A stretch of DNA of 64,000 nt from Buttiauxella sp. A111 (GTDB lineage: Bacteria > Pseudomonadota > Gammaproteobacteria > Enterobacterales > Enterobacteriaceae). Location: positions 372,001-436,000 of the forward strand of contig NZ_BJFN01000005.1 in NCBI RefSeq assembly GCF_014189855.1, read 5' to 3'. Under the pieces are notes generated by a model. That model ran no database searches and was not told where the DNA came from. It was given only the letters and a program-made list of their open reading frames with translations. Positions 1-9,033 of the stretch are shown here, in pieces; the stretch's first letter is position 1, and each line of letters opens with the position of its first letter. The position numbers and the translations under genes were made by a program.

Positions 1-857
1 TTGGCCCGCTCGGCCAGAATTGGGGTTTGCCACCGATGGACCCGCATGTGATTACCGCGCGTGCGTATCAACCGTTTATTGAACTGTTGCGTTCCAATAT
101 GACCAGCTGTGGTGCGCTGCGTATTGACCACGTTATGTCGATGCTGCGTTTGTGGTGGATACCTTATGGCGAAACCGCAGACAAAGGCGCATACGTGCAT
201 TATCCGGTGGACGATCTGCTGTCGATACTGGCGCTGGAAAGTAAACGCCATCACTGCATGGTTATCGGTGAGGATCTCGGTACGGTGCCGGTTGAGATTG
301 TCGGCAAGCTGCGTGACAGCGGGGTTTACTCCTACAAAGTGCTCTATTTCGAGCACGATCAGGAAAAACAGTTCCGCGCGCCGAAAGCGTGGCCGAAACA
401 ATCCATGGCGGTTGCCACCACTCACGATTTGCCGACGCTGCGCGGTTACTGGGAAAGCGGCGATCTGACGTTGGGTAAAACCCTTGGTCTGTATCCTGAT
501 GAAGAGATGCTGACTGAGTTGTATCAGGATCGCGAGCGTGCCAAACAAGGTTTGTTGGATAGTCTGCATGAATATGGCTGTCTGCCAAAACGCGCAGGCC
601 ATAAAGCCTCGTTGATGGCGATGACGGCCACGCTAAATCGCGGGATGCAACGCTACATTGCTGATAGCAATAGCGCTCTGTTGGGTTTGCAACCGGAGGA
701 TTGGTTAGGTATCGCGGAACCTGTGAACATTCCGGGGACTAGCTATCAGTATAAAAACTGGCGGCGCAAGTTATCGACCTCGCTTGAGGAGATGTTCGCA
801 GATGACGAAGTGAATAAGTTGCTGAAGGATTTAGATAAGCGGCGCAAGAAGAAGTAG
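1..857 (+). CDS. malQ: 4-alpha-glucanotransferase (amylomaltase), C-terminal part, cut by window start
   Basis: Cytoplasmic enzyme of maltodextrin metabolism that transfers glucan chains between maltodextrins. The reading frame is already open at base 3 and runs 284 codons to TAG at 855-857, so the first roughly 410 residues of a protein normally near 694 residues lie outside the window. Glycoside hydrolase family 77 motifs are visible in order: ALRIDHVM with the nucleophile Asp, VIGEDLGTVP with the acid/base Glu, and TTHDLPTLRGYW with the third catalytic Asp. An ATG at 27 is internal and not a start. It ends about 10 bases before a dispersed inverted repeat. Identification is firm; only the 5' end is missing. 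Confidence 0.95.
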   Translation, partial: GPLGQNWGLPPMDPHVITARAYQPFIELLRSNMTSCGALRIDHVMSMLRLWWIPYGETADKGAYVHYPVDDLLSILALESKRHHCMVIGEDLGTVPVEIVGKLRDSGVYSYKVLYFEHDQEKQFRAPKAWPKQSMAVATTHDLPTLRGYWESGDLTLGKTLGLYPDEEMLTELYQDRERAKQGLLDSLHEYGCLPKRAGHKASLMAMTATLNRGMQRYIADSNSALLGLQPEDWLGIAEPVNIPGTSYQYKNWRRKLSTSLEEMFADDEVNKLLKDLDKRRKKK

Positions 858-865
858 TTCTGATT

Positions 866-971
866 CCCCTCACCCCGACCCTCTCCCAAAGGAGAGGGGG
901 AAAACCAGTATCCATGTGTAGTGGAAAACCGGTCAGTCCCCTCTCCCTGTGGGAGAGGGTTAGGGTGAGGG
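866..971. repeat. Dispersed CCCTCACCC...GGGTGAGGG inverted repeat, copy 1
   Basis: A 106-base intergenic element bounded by CCCTCACCCCGACCCTCTCC on the left and its near-complement GGGAGAGGGTTAGGGTGAGG on the right, with inner GGAGAGGG/CCCTCTCC arms able to form two hairpins. The same termini recur at 32262-32378, 42675-42789 and 56686-56820. It lies between malQ and nfuA, whose 3' ends converge here, so it could also help transcription end. No protein is encoded. Confidence 0.85.
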
Positions 972-980
972 CAAAATAAA

Positions 981-1556
981 TCAGTAGTAAGAGTGCTCGC
1001 CACGTTGGTGCTCGGTCAAATCACGAACACCTTTCAGTTCAGGGAACTCTGCCAGCAGTTGTTTTTCGATGCCTTCTTTCAGGGTCACGTCTACCATTGA
1101 ACAGCCGTTACAGCCGCCGCCGAATTGCAGAATCGCAAAACCTTCATCGGTAATTTCCATCAGCGTGACACGACCGCCGTGGCCAGCCAGCTGTGGGTTT
1201 ACCGTGGCTTGCAGCATGTACTCAACGCGTTCCATTAACGGCGCATCATCAGAAACCTTACGCATTTTGGCGTTTGGCGCTTTCAGCGTCAGTTGTGAAC
1301 CGAGTTGGTCGGTAACGAAATCAATTTCGGCATCTTCAAGATAAGGTGCGCTTAACTCATCCACATACGCGGTTAACTGCTCGAATTTAAGGGCAGTATC
1401 TGATGCTTCTACCGCATCCGGCGGACAGTAAGAAACCCCGCACTCCGCATTTGGAGTACCAGGATTAATGACGAATACGCGAATTTGCGTCCCTTCTTCC
1501 TGACCCGCCAACAGTTTGGCAAAGTGGGATTGTGCTGTATCGGAAATACGGATCAT
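981..1556 (-). CDS. nfuA: Fe-S cluster carrier NfuA
   Basis: Carrier protein that assembles a [4Fe-4S] cluster and hands it to target apoproteins, important under oxidative stress or iron limitation. The 191 residues match the known enterobacterial length. An A-type-like N-terminal domain (about 1-95) has lost its cluster cysteines. A C-terminal Nfu domain (about 110-190) carries the CNGCS motif with Cys149 and Cys152, which bind the bridging cluster in the dimer. It lies downstream of gntX on the same strand, with only 58 bases between them. That gap holds a promoter and an IscR-type site, so it is probably controlled separately by Fe-S status. Confidence 0.97.
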   Translation of the reverse strand: MIRISDTAQSHFAKLLAGQEEGTQIRVFVINPGTPNAECGVSYCPPDAVEASDTALKFEQLTAYVDELSAPYLEDAEIDFVTDQLGSQLTLKAPNAKMRKVSDDAPLMERVEYMLQATVNPQLAGHGGRVTLMEITDEGFAILQFGGGCNGCSMVDVTLKEGIEKQLLAEFPELKGVRDLTEHQRGEHSYY

Positions 1557-1568
1557 AACGATTGCTCA

Positions 1569-1593
1569 ATAGTTGACTATTTTAGTCGGTTAT
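1569..1593 (-). promoter_or_regulatory. IscR type 1 binding site upstream of nfuA
   Basis: The 25-base minus-strand sequence fits the type 1 IscR consensus (ATASYYGACTRWWWYAGTCRRSTAT) at every position except the fourth, where A replaces C/G. The paired GACT...AGTC cores are intact. It begins 13 bases upstream of the nfuA ATG and overlaps the predicted -10 box and start point, a position suited to repression. Type 1 sites are bound by the [2Fe-2S] form of IscR; nfuA is a known member of that regulon in E. coli. Confidence 0.8.
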
Positions 1594-1620
1594 AATACGC
1601 CCATCATCGAGGGTCTACAA
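1592..1620 (-). promoter_or_regulatory. Predicted sigma-70 promoter of nfuA
   Basis: On the minus strand a TTGTAG -35 box (1615-1620) is followed by a 17-base spacer and a TATTAT -10 box (1592-1597). The predicted start is near 1585, giving a leader of about 29 bases. The -35 overlaps the gntX stop codon, and the -10 overlaps the IscR site. Confidence 0.5.
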
Positions 1621-2298
1621 GGTTCGACAAAGGCACCACACCTGGATAGTCGCCGCGCCCTGCTTTTTCAGCAACCGCGCAATTTCCGCCACCGTACTGC
1701 CCGTCGTGACGACATCATCCACAATAATTATATGGCGGCCTGCCACGGGAAAATCAACCCTGAAAGCGCCTTTTAGATTGTTGCGCCGCTGCCGGGCCGT
1801 GAGTTGATGTTGTGTTTGCGCGGCCCGAATTCGAATGATCCCCTTTGGGAAATAGTCACACTGTAGCCAACGTGACAGCGAGTGTGCCAGTAGGTCACTT
1901 TGGTTAAAGCCACGACGCCAGGCACGGCGTGAATGCAGTGGAACACTGACCATGCAATCAGGTTTGCACCCGCTTTGAGTACGTTTTGCCTCAAGCCCAC
2001 GCAACATGATTAAACGCGCCAGAGCAGGTGCCAATGCGACGGTGCCATTGAATTTGAATCGCTGGACGAGCTGATTAAGCGGGGGTCTGTAATCCGTGAC
2101 GAACACGATCGAATCCCACTCTGGAGGCTTTTGCACACAACGCCCGCAAGGCAAGTGCGTATTGGCGCAGGGCAGCCCGCAGCATGGACAGCAGGGCGGT
2201 GGCGTGGGTAATGCCTGAGTACAACGCGAGCAAATTCCCCAATGCGCACAAGCAAGTGGCATCTGGCATAGCCAACATAGCCCTGGGATTGTTAGCAT
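1615..2298 (-). CDS. gntX: ComF/GntX-family phosphoribosyltransferase-like protein
   Basis: Member of the ComF/GntX family, related to natural-competence protein ComF of Haemophilus; in enterobacteria it is required for growth on DNA as a carbon source. The protein has 227 residues. An N-terminal cysteine cluster (CWLCQMP, CSRC, CPCCGLPC, CGRC) looks like a zinc-binding double-ribbon. A C-terminal phosphoribosyltransferase fold shows the PRPP motif IIIVDDVVTTGSTVAE. The frame stays open upstream, but the start at 2298 is chosen because it follows a perfect AAGGAGG five bases away and matches the family N-terminus MLTIPGLCWLC. It diverges from bioH with a 38-base gap. Its functional kinship with the hofMNOPQ genes further on is notable. 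Confidence 0.93.
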   Translation of the reverse strand: MLTIPGLCWLCQMPLACAHWGICSRCTQALPTPPPCCPCCGLPCANTHLPCGRCVQKPPEWDSIVFVTDYRPPLNQLVQRFKFNGTVALAPALARLIMLRGLEAKRTQSGCKPDCMVSVPLHSRRAWRRGFNQSDLLAHSLSRWLQCDYFPKGIIRIRAAQTQHQLTARQRRNNLKGAFRVDFPVAGRHIIIVDDVVTTGSTVAEIARLLKKQGAATIQVWCLCRTL

Positions 2299-2336
2299 AT
2301 TCGCCTCCTTGCTGAACAAAATGAGAACAGTAACTG

Positions 2337-3113
2337 ATGAGTAAGCTTTGGTGGCAGACAAAAGGTGAAGGAAAAGACGATCTTGTGCTGCTGCACGGAT
2401 GGGGATTGAACGCGGAAGTGTGGCATTGCATTTGCGAGGAATTAAGCTCGCATTTTCGCCTTCATCTTGTCGACTTACCCGGTTACGGTCGCAGCCAGGA
2501 TTTTGGTGCGCTGACACTCGAGGAAATGGCCGAGACGGTATTGGCACACGCGCCGGAACGGGCAATTTGGCTGGGCTGGAGTTTGGGTGGGCTGGTGGCA
2601 AGCCAGATTGCGTTAACTCATCCGCAACGCGTGAGAGGACTGGTGACCATTGCGTCCTCGCCTTGCTTCACTGCTCATGGTGACTGGCCGGGCATCAAAC
2701 CTGAAATTCTGGCGGGTTTCCAACAGCAATTGAGTGAAGATTTTCAGCGTACCGTGGAGCGTTTTTTGGCGTTACAAACGCTGGGTACAGAAACCGCTCG
2801 CCAGGATGCTCGCCGCCTGAAAGCTGTGGTTCTCGAGCAGCCAATGCCAAGTGTTGAGGTGCTAAACGGTGGCCTGGAGATCCTGAAAACGGCGGATTTA
2901 CGCCAGCCGCTCGGCCAGCTAACACTGCCGTTTTTACGCTTGTATGGACATCTTGATGGGCTGGTGCCGCGTAAAGTCGCGGGCTTGTTGGAAGAGCTTT
3001 GGCCGCAAAGTGAAGCGGTGGTTTTCCCTAAAGCCGCCCATGCGCCGTTTATTTCGCACCCGCAGGATGTTTGCCAGGTGCTGGAAGATTTTCAAAAGCG
3101 TCTTGAAGATTAA
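2337..3113 (+). CDS. bioH: Pimeloyl-[acyl-carrier protein] methyl ester esterase
   Basis: Alpha/beta hydrolase that removes the methyl group from pimeloyl-ACP methyl ester, ending the fatty-acid-synthesis detour that makes the biotin pimelate chain. The 258 residues show the oxyanion motif LLHGWG, the nucleophile elbow GWSLGG with Ser82, the acid region YGHLDGLVP and the catalytic His in [10 protein letters not shown]. As in E. coli it sits alone, away from the bio operon. It is divergent from gntX and is followed by a hairpin terminator before convergent feoC. Confidence 0.97.
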   Translation: MSKLWWQTKGEGKDDLVLLHGWGLNAEVWHCICEELSSHFRLHLVDLPGYGRSQDFGALTLEEMAETVLAHAPERAIWLGWSLGGLVASQIALTHPQRVRGLVTIASSPCFTAHGDWPGIKPEILAGFQQQLSEDFQRTVERFLALQTLGTETARQDARRLKAVVLEQPMPSVEVLNGGLEILKTADLRQPLGQLTLPFLRLYGHLDGLVPRKVAGLLEELWPQSEAVVFPKAAHAPFISHPQDVCQVLEDFQKRLED

Positions 3114-3120
3114 ATAAAAT

Positions 3121-3150
3121 GGGCAGGATTCACATCCGGCCCTTTCTCAT
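3121..3150 (+). terminator. Intrinsic terminator of bioH
   Basis: A hairpin with arms GGGC-A-GGAT and ATCC-G-GCCC (3121-3142, loop TCAC) is followed by TTTCTCATTC. It lies seven bases after the bioH stop and before the end of convergent feoC. Confidence 0.6.
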
Positions 3151-3155
3151 TCATT

Positions 3156-3395
3156 TTAGGCCCGTAGCGCCCAGACTTCGCGAATACATTTTTTACCTTC
3201 CGGACAGCTTTTACAGCTTCCCGTCAGGCAGTCGTTTGGGTCTTCGGTGATGCGCATGGCTTTGCCCATCGCTTCAAGACGACTCAGCATCGCGTTAACC
3301 AGCGGCAACGGTGTGGAGAGCTGTTGGCTAATTTGCGTCGCATCCAGACGGCCTTGCAGCGCCAGTGCATCACGAATCTCAATTAAACTCGCCAT
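3156..3395 (-). CDS. feoC: Ferrous iron transport protein FeoC
   Basis: Small winged-helix protein of 79 residues accompanying the FeoB iron transporter; in relatives it binds an oxygen-sensitive Fe-S cluster and protects FeoB from proteolysis. The helix-turn-helix part occupies about 1-50. The cluster cysteines Cys56, Cys61, Cys64 and Cys70 are in the segment [16 protein letters not shown]. It is the last gene of the feo operon, but here 155 bases separate it from feoB instead of the usual short gap, because a repeat element occupies the space. Its expression may therefore be partly uncoupled from feoB. Confidence 0.94.
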   Translation of the reverse strand: MASLIEIRDALALQGRLDATQISQQLSTPLPLVNAMLSRLEAMGKAMRITEDPNDCLTGSCKSCPEGKKCIREVWALRA

Positions 3396-3404
3396 GATAT
3401 CCCC

Positions 3405-3553
3405 TTAGAGCCTATCTCATTAGGCTATTTTATTTGTGAGTTTTGCCCTGGGCTGTGCTCAAAATCCTCACGTACTTCGTGTACGTTCCGGTTTTTCCGC
3501 GCAGTCCGAGTCAAAACTCACTGCATCAATCACGCCTACTGAGATGGCTCTTA
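3405..3553. mobile_element. Small non-autonomous (MITE-like) element between feoB and feoC
   Basis: A stretch of about 149 bases is bounded by imperfect terminal inverted repeats: AGAGCCTATCTCATTAGGC at the feoC side and, read inward from the other end, AGAGCC-ATCTCAGTAGGC. TTA/TAA bases flank both ends. Inside is a small palindrome (CGTAC TTCGT GTACG). It has no coding capacity. The feoB stop codon coincides with the right end. The class of transposase that would mobilise it is unknown; a folded repeat unrelated to transposition is the alternative. Confidence 0.65.
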
Positions 3554-5872
3554 GTGACAATCGCCCGTGGTGCTTTTGCAGCACGCAGCTTCGACAGTTT
3601 TACGCGTCGTCATCAGGCTAACATCCACACGGCTACGCGCCCGGCGCAAACCACCTATCAACAGCACATTGAACAATACCACCGCGAGAATACAGACCAG
3701 GCTGTATTGCGGATGTGCACTAAACGTCACGGTCTGGTAGTAAAGCGTGGAAAGCGAGTAAGCAATATTCAGCCCCCAAAGTACGGAGAACATCATCCAA
3801 CCACGGCTCGATTCACGTGCCACTGCGCCCATCACGGAAATACATGGGATGTAGAGCAGAACGAAAATCAGGTAGCTGTAAGCCGCTGCTGCGCTGCCAA
3901 ATTTGCTGCTCATGACGCCCATTGCTCCGCTTGCCATTTCGCCGTCGCCTTTACTGGCTTCGATTGGGTTGGCCAGCACGCTCAGGCTAAAGGTGTCTTT
4001 CAGACTCTGCCAGGTTTCTCCGGCGGCGGCACCTAACTCATCTGTCAGGCTGAAACTGGCGGCATCAAACGGTTCTTCATGCATATCTTCTGCGGTGTAG
4101 AGGGTGTTGAGTGTGCCAACCACCACCTCTTTCGCCATTGCCCCAGTGAACAGGCCAACGGTCGCTTGCCAGTTGTCTTCATGCACGCCAATCGGCTTCA
4201 ACAGCGGGGTGAGTACGCGGCTAACCGACGCCAGAGCAGAGTCGTTAATGTTGTCCACTTCTTTGCCGCTAAACGAGAAGCTATTCAGCGCACCGATGAA
4301 AATACTGACGATGACGATCACTTTACCGGCACGCAGCACGAAGCCTTTCAGGCGTTGCCAGGTTTGCAGCAACAAGCTTTTCAGGTGAGGGACGTGATAC
4401 ACCGGCAGTTCCATGACAAACGGCGTGGCTTCACCGCGCATGATGGTGTGTTTGAGCATCAGACCGGTAAGAATCGCCATCACAATGCCAAGAATGTAGA
4501 GCGAGAAGACGACCAACGCCCCCTGCTGACCGAAGAAGGCCGCAGCAAACACCGCAAAAATAGCCAGACGAGCACCGCATGACATAAACGGCGCCATCAT
4601 GATGGTCATCAGGCGTTCACGTGGTGCGTCCAGCGTACGCGCACCCATTACCGAAGGGACGTTACAGCCGAAGCCGACAATCAACGGAACGAAGGATTTG
4701 CCCGGTAAGCCGAGCGACTGCATCAGGCGGTCCATAACAAATGCCGCGCGCGCCATGTAACCGGAGTCCTCAAGGAAGGAGAGGAACAGATACATCATGC
4801 CGATTTGCGGCACCAACGGCAGCACGGTGTTAATACCGCCACCGATACCCTGCGCGAGGAAAATTGTCAGCCAACCTGGGAAGTGCAATGTTGCGCCTAT
4901 CCACTGAATGCCGTGGATAAAGATAGCCGCAGAACCACCGTCGAAAATCGGCTGCAACGCGCCGCCGATGTTAATCGCCAGCAAGAACATCAGATACATC
5001 ACGAGCAGGAAGACAGGCAAGCCGAGGAAGCGGTTCAGGATAATTTTATCCATCATCGCGGTGAGGCGATGCGGTTCGGCGGTCAGACTGTTGCTGATGG
5101 AATCGCAGATGGCGGCGATGGTTTGATAACGCGCATCAGCAATCAGGAGTGCCGGATCTTCATTTTCTTCAGTCAGTTGGGTGCGAATGGCATCCAGCTT
5201 ATCAGCGGCTTGACCGGCATATTCACGGCTATAGATATCGCCTTCAAGCATTTGCAGGGCCAGCCATTGGCGTTGCTGCGCAGGCATATCCTCTGGCATT
5301 TCTGCTGCCAGTGTCCGGGCGTTTTCAAGTAATTTCGGTGGGTAAAGGACTAAGTCGGTATGTGCATTAGGCTGACGGCGGTCAATTGCCAGCTTCAGAC
5401 CTTCCATGCCACGGCCACGAGTCGATACTAATGGAACCACCGGGCAACCAAGGCGTGCTGCAAGCGCATCGATATCAATACGAATGTTTTGCTTCTCGGC
5501 AATGTCGAGCATGTTGAGCGCGACCACGCATGGAATACCCAGCTCGAGAAGTTGCAGCGTTAAATACAGATTGCGCTCGAGGTTCGACGCATCGACCACG
5601 TTTATCAGCAAGTCTGCTTCGCCGCTCAGAATGTAGTGGCAGGCGATTTGTTCATCGAGCGATGTCTGCGATGAGATGGTGGTCAGCGAGTAGGTGCCCG
5701 GCAAGTCGACCAGCGTGACTTGATGCGCAAGCGTTGAAAACTGACCTTCTTTACGTTCAACAGTAACGCCCGCCCAGTTACCCACTCGTTGGCGTGAGCC
5801 TGTGAGCTGGTTGAATAACGTGGTTTTCCCGGAGTTAGGGTTACCGATTAAGCCGATAGTTAATTTTTTCAT
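3551..5872 (-). CDS. feoB: Ferrous iron permease with GTPase domain FeoB
   Basis: Inner-membrane Fe(II) importer of 773 residues. The N-terminal G domain (about 1-165) has the P-loop GNPNSGKTT at 10-18, the DLPGTYS switch and NMLD as the base-recognition motif. A helical guanine-dissociation-inhibitor-like domain reaches to about 270, followed by a polytopic core with two Gate regions (GFGCNVPSV near 405 and the later CISVMGA) typical of FeoB. The C-terminus ends in a cysteine pair and GDCH, as in E. coli. It is transcribed with feoA 54 bases upstream. The stop codon abuts the repeat at 3405-3553. Confidence 0.97.
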   Translation of the reverse strand: MKKLTIGLIGNPNSGKTTLFNQLTGSRQRVGNWAGVTVERKEGQFSTLAHQVTLVDLPGTYSLTTISSQTSLDEQIACHYILSGEADLLINVVDASNLERNLYLTLQLLELGIPCVVALNMLDIAEKQNIRIDIDALAARLGCPVVPLVSTRGRGMEGLKLAIDRRQPNAHTDLVLYPPKLLENARTLAAEMPEDMPAQQRQWLALQMLEGDIYSREYAGQAADKLDAIRTQLTEENEDPALLIADARYQTIAAICDSISNSLTAEPHRLTAMMDKIILNRFLGLPVFLLVMYLMFLLAINIGGALQPIFDGGSAAIFIHGIQWIGATLHFPGWLTIFLAQGIGGGINTVLPLVPQIGMMYLFLSFLEDSGYMARAAFVMDRLMQSLGLPGKSFVPLIVGFGCNVPSVMGARTLDAPRERLMTIMMAPFMSCGARLAIFAVFAAAFFGQQGALVVFSLYILGIVMAILTGLMLKHTIMRGEATPFVMELPVYHVPHLKSLLLQTWQRLKGFVLRAGKVIVIVSIFIGALNSFSFSGKEVDNINDSALASVSRVLTPLLKPIGVHEDNWQATVGLFTGAMAKEVVVGTLNTLYTAEDMHEEPFDAASFSLTDELGAAAGETWQSLKDTFSLSVLANPIEASKGDGEMASGAMGVMSSKFGSAAAAYSYLIFVLLYIPCISVMGAVARESSRGWMMFSVLWGLNIAYSLSTLYYQTVTFSAHPQYSLVCILAVVLFNVLLIGGLRRARSRVDVSLMTTRKTVEAACCKSTTGDCH

Positions 5873-5926
5873 TTTATTCGTGAACTTAAAGAAAATAGCA
5901 ACGAGCGCGAGCGCTCACCCCGCCAG

Positions 5927-6151
5927 TCAGGCAATGGCTTCAACGTGCAGCAGTTCGAGATCTTTTTTGCGCAATACCAAACTGACGCGACGCGTTTCGA
6001 TATGAATGGGATCGCCTAAAGGCGCGACACGTACAACGTTAAAGGACGAGCCTGGCAACATACCGAGTGATAATAATTTCTGGCGATATGAAGGGCTGAT
6101 TTCGTTGGCAAAGCCGATAATTTTCCACGAGCTACTTGGCAAGAATCGCAT
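5927..6151 (-). CDS. feoA: Ferrous iron transport protein FeoA
   Basis: Cytosolic SH3-fold protein of 74 residues that interacts with FeoB and is needed for Fe(II) uptake. The FeoA core ([20 protein letters not shown], then [13 protein letters not shown]) is fully conserved. It is the first gene of the feo operon, preceded by a Fur-type promoter about 90 bases upstream. Expression is expected to rise under iron limitation and anaerobiosis. Confidence 0.95.
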   Translation of the reverse strand: MRFLPSSSWKIIGFANEISPSYRQKLLSLGMLPGSSFNVVRVAPLGDPIHIETRRVSLVLRKKDLELLHVEAIA

Positions 6152-6243
6152 AGGACCTACTTAGAGCTGGGCTCTTTAATTGCGCTAACGAGAAACGCTA
6201 ACAAGAATTTTCTTTGGATGGAGGAGAATTAACGAACAAACCA

Positions 6244-6272
6244 ATGATAATGAGAATGGTTTCTGTCTTCAA
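6244..6272 (-). promoter_or_regulatory. feo promoter with overlapping Fur box
   Basis: On the minus strand TTGAAG (6267-6272), a 17-base spacer and TATCAT (6244-6249) form a sigma-70 promoter, with a predicted start near 6237. The plus-strand sequence 6246-6264 reads GATAATGAGAATGGTTTCT. It resembles a Fur box built of NATAAT-type hexamers: the first is perfect, the second has one mismatch and the third is weaker. The site covers the spacer and -10, as expected for iron-dependent repression. I found no clear FNR site here, although the E. coli feo promoter has one. Confidence 0.6.
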
Positions 6273-6581
6273 TAAATATTTTTGTGATGAATAAGAGGGT
6301 GTGGCTTATTTCACAGGAAACAGAAGTTTATTTTATGGGAGGGTTTTGAAAGGCTGTTTTTATATAAAAATTAATAATAACAATGAGTTGTGTTTATTTT
6401 GAATTGATAAAATTATTATTTTATCTCTGTTAATGTTGTCTGGATATTTCAAGTGTTACGCATTTGATAAATATTAGTGCTGTTTTATATCGCGGTGAAA
6501 ATTGATCTGCCGCAAATTATTAAATCAGACTTTTTCCGCTCTCTCCGGGTTAAGAGGAGAGAGCGGAATTAACAACGTATA
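6273..6581. other. Gene-free AT-rich stretch between the feo promoter and tex, with a strong hairpin
   Basis: No plausible gene is present. The sequence is AT-rich. Just beyond the tex stop a perfect 13-base inverted repeat (TTCCGCTCTCTCC at 6534-6546 with its complement at 6556-6568) forms a strong hairpin. On the tex transcript it is followed by A residues rather than a U run, so it is not a textbook intrinsic terminator; it may protect the tex mRNA 3' end. Confidence 0.6.
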
Positions 6582-8912
6582 TTAGCGTTTCTTGCCTAAT
6601 GCCGCGGCCAGCGCGTCACTCATCGCAGAGTTACCGCTACTACTTGCGGCGTTATCACGCCCACGAGGTTTCTGCTGTTGTGCCGGACGGCGCTCGTTTT
6701 GTTCACGCGGTGCACTACCACGGCGGTTGGACTCGCCAGGTTGCTCATCAAGACGCATCGTGAGCGCAATACGCTTACGCGCCAGATCCACTTCCATCAC
6801 TTTCACTTTGACGATATCGCCGGCTTTCACCACTTTGTGTGGGTCATCGATGAATTTGTCTGAAAGCGAGGAGATATGAACTAAACCATCCTGATGAACG
6901 CCAATATCTACAAACGCGCCAAAATTGGTCACGTTAGTGACTGCGCCTTCCAGCACCATGCCAGGCGTCAGGTCGTTCATGGTTTCTACGCCATCAGCAA
7001 ACTTCGCGGTTTTGAACTCAGGACGAGGATCTCGGCCTGGTTTTTCCAGCTCTTTGATGATGTCGGTAACCGTTGGCACACCGAAACGTTCGTCGGTAAA
7101 TTCACGGGCGCTCAGGCCGCGCAGCGCCTCACCGTTACCCATCAAGTCCTGCAACGCTTGTTCGGTCGCGGCCAGGATGCGCTCGACAACCGGATACGCT
7201 TCCGGGTGAACCGTTGAAGCATCCAGCGGGTTATCACCATGGTTTATGCGCAGGAAGCCCGCACACTGCTCGAAGGCTTTCGGCCCTAAACGGCTGACTT
7301 TAAGCAACTGTTGGCGGTTCTGGAAACGGCCATTTTCATCACGCCAGTTGACGATGTTCTGCGCCATCATGCGCGTTAATCCTGCCACGCGGGTTAACAA
7401 TGGTACTGACGCGGTATTCAGATCCACGCCCACGGCGTTTACGCAGTCTTCGACGACCGCATCCAGCTTCTTCGCCAACTGCGACTGGCTAACATCGTGC
7501 TGATACTGGCCGACACCGATAGATTTCGGGTCGATTTTCACTAACTCTGCCAGCGGATCTTGCAGGCGACGGGCAATAGAAACCGCGCCACGAATCGACA
7601 CGTCTAAGTCAGGGAACTCCAGCGCCGCCAGTTCCGATGCGGAATAGACGGAAGCACCCGCTTCACTGACAATCACTTTTTGCGCGGTGACTTTCGGGAA
7701 TTGTTCTTGCACATCGAGGAAGAAACGTTCGGTTTCACGCGATGCCGTGCCGTTGCCGATGGCAACCAACTCGACGTTGTATTTCTCACACAGTGCTGCA
7801 ACGACGACGGCGGCTTTCGCTGCCTGCCCGGTGTGCGGGTAGATGGTGTCGAAGGCGACCAGTTTGCCGGTTGAATCCACAACCGCCACTTTCACGCCGG
7901 TACGCAGACCTGGATCGAGGCCCATAGTCGCACGCAGACCAGCCGGCGCCGCCATCAATAAGTCGTGCAGGTTGCGGGCGAAAACGTTGATTGCTTCGTC
8001 TTCGGCGCGTTCGCGTACGGTACCCATCAGCTCAGTTTCAAGGTGCATCAGCACTTTGATACGCCAGGTCCAGCTCACTACTGCACGGCGCCAGGCATCG
8101 GCCGGGGCATTATTCAGACGTAAACCAAGATGGTCGATAATCAGCTGTTCGCAATAGCTTTCACGCGGTGGCTCGTCGTGTTGCGGATCGGCATTCAGCG
8201 CGAGCTGTAAAATACCTTCGTTGCGGCCACGGAACATGGCGAGCGCGCGGTGGGAGGGAACGGTGGCAATCGGTTCGTGATGGTCGAAGTAGTCGCGGAA
8301 TTTCGCGCCTTCCTCTTCTTTACCGCTCACCACATTGGCAACCAGATGCGCGTTCTTCCACAGATAATTACGCACTTTTGCCAGCAGCGCCGCATCTTCG
8401 GCAAAGCGCTCCATCAGAATATAGCGTGCGCCATCAAGGGCGGCTTTGGTATCAGCAACACCTTTGTCGGCATCAACGAAACGGGCGGCTTCTTCTTCTG
8501 GTGTGTGTGACGGCTCGTTCCAAAGCAATTCGGCCAGTGGCTCAAGACCGGCTTCAATCGCAATTTGCCCGCGTGTACGACGTTTTTGCTTATACGGTAA
8601 ATAGAGGTCTTCGAGCTCGGTTTTACTCAGCGTGCCATTGATGGCCGCGGCGAGTTCGTCACTCAATTTACCTTGTTCGGTAATGGATTTGAGGATGGTC
8701 TGGCGGCGATCTTCGAGTTCGCGCAGATAGCCCAGACGAGTCTCCAGCTGACGCAGTTGAGTGTCGTCCAGCCCGCCGGTGACTTCCTTACGATAACGTG
8801 CAATAAACGGCACGGTATTCCCTTCATCCAGCAGGCGAACGGCGGCATCAACCTGTTCATTTTTGGCTTTTAGCTCGCTGGCGATAATGCGGCAGAGTGA
8901 ATCATTCATCAT
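6582..8912 (-). CDS. yhgF: Tex family RNA-binding transcription accessory protein
   Basis: Large cytoplasmic nucleic-acid-binding protein of 776 residues, homologous to Tex of Bordetella and Pseudomonas and distantly to eukaryotic Spt6. Visible regions are a helical N-terminal Tex domain, a YqgF/RNase H-like domain ([17 protein letters not shown] near 330), helix-hairpin-helix repeats ([16 protein letters not shown] near 500) and a C-terminal S1 RNA-binding domain (about 650-720, [19 protein letters not shown]). A basic low-complexity tail rich in Arg, Gln and Pro follows. Length agrees with the E. coli protein (773). It follows greB on the same strand, with a hairpin between them. Confidence 0.95.
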   Translation of the reverse strand: MMNDSLCRIIASELKAKNEQVDAAVRLLDEGNTVPFIARYRKEVTGGLDDTQLRQLETRLGYLRELEDRRQTILKSITEQGKLSDELAAAINGTLSKTELEDLYLPYKQKRRTRGQIAIEAGLEPLAELLWNEPSHTPEEEAARFVDADKGVADTKAALDGARYILMERFAEDAALLAKVRNYLWKNAHLVANVVSGKEEEGAKFRDYFDHHEPIATVPSHRALAMFRGRNEGILQLALNADPQHDEPPRESYCEQLIIDHLGLRLNNAPADAWRRAVVSWTWRIKVLMHLETELMGTVRERAEDEAINVFARNLHDLLMAAPAGLRATMGLDPGLRTGVKVAVVDSTGKLVAFDTIYPHTGQAAKAAVVVAALCEKYNVELVAIGNGTASRETERFFLDVQEQFPKVTAQKVIVSEAGASVYSASELAALEFPDLDVSIRGAVSIARRLQDPLAELVKIDPKSIGVGQYQHDVSQSQLAKKLDAVVEDCVNAVGVDLNTASVPLLTRVAGLTRMMAQNIVNWRDENGRFQNRQQLLKVSRLGPKAFEQCAGFLRINHGDNPLDASTVHPEAYPVVERILAATEQALQDLMGNGEALRGLSAREFTDERFGVPTVTDIIKELEKPGRDPRPEFKTAKFADGVETMNDLTPGMVLEGAVTNVTNFGAFVDIGVHQDGLVHISSLSDKFIDDPHKVVKAGDIVKVKVMEVDLARKRIALTMRLDEQPGESNRRGSAPREQNERRPAQQQKPRGRDNAASSSGNSAMSDALAAALGKKR

Positions 8913-8971
8913 GGGTTTGTCATCTGTCCAGGTAGAAATTTCAAGGCATAGTTATACGGATCGGAGGGCAA

Positions 8972-9025
8972 AAATGCCAGCCACAGCGCCCGACAGGTGA
9001 TGAATCGGACAGTTCTGTTGCTGGC
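8972..9025 (-). terminator. Probable intrinsic terminator of greB
   Basis: Minus-strand arms GCCAGCAACAG (9015-9025) and CTGTGGCTGGC (8976-8986) pair with one mismatch across a loop that can itself fold. They are followed by ATTTTTG. The hairpin starts nine bases after the greB stop codon. Confidence 0.5.
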
Positions 9026-9033
9026 TGTGCGGG

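Noticed and set aside
2299-2601. A longer GntX with 101 extra N-terminal residues
   Set aside because: The extension covers the start of divergent bioH, while the ATG at 2298 has a perfect ribosome site and the family N-terminus.
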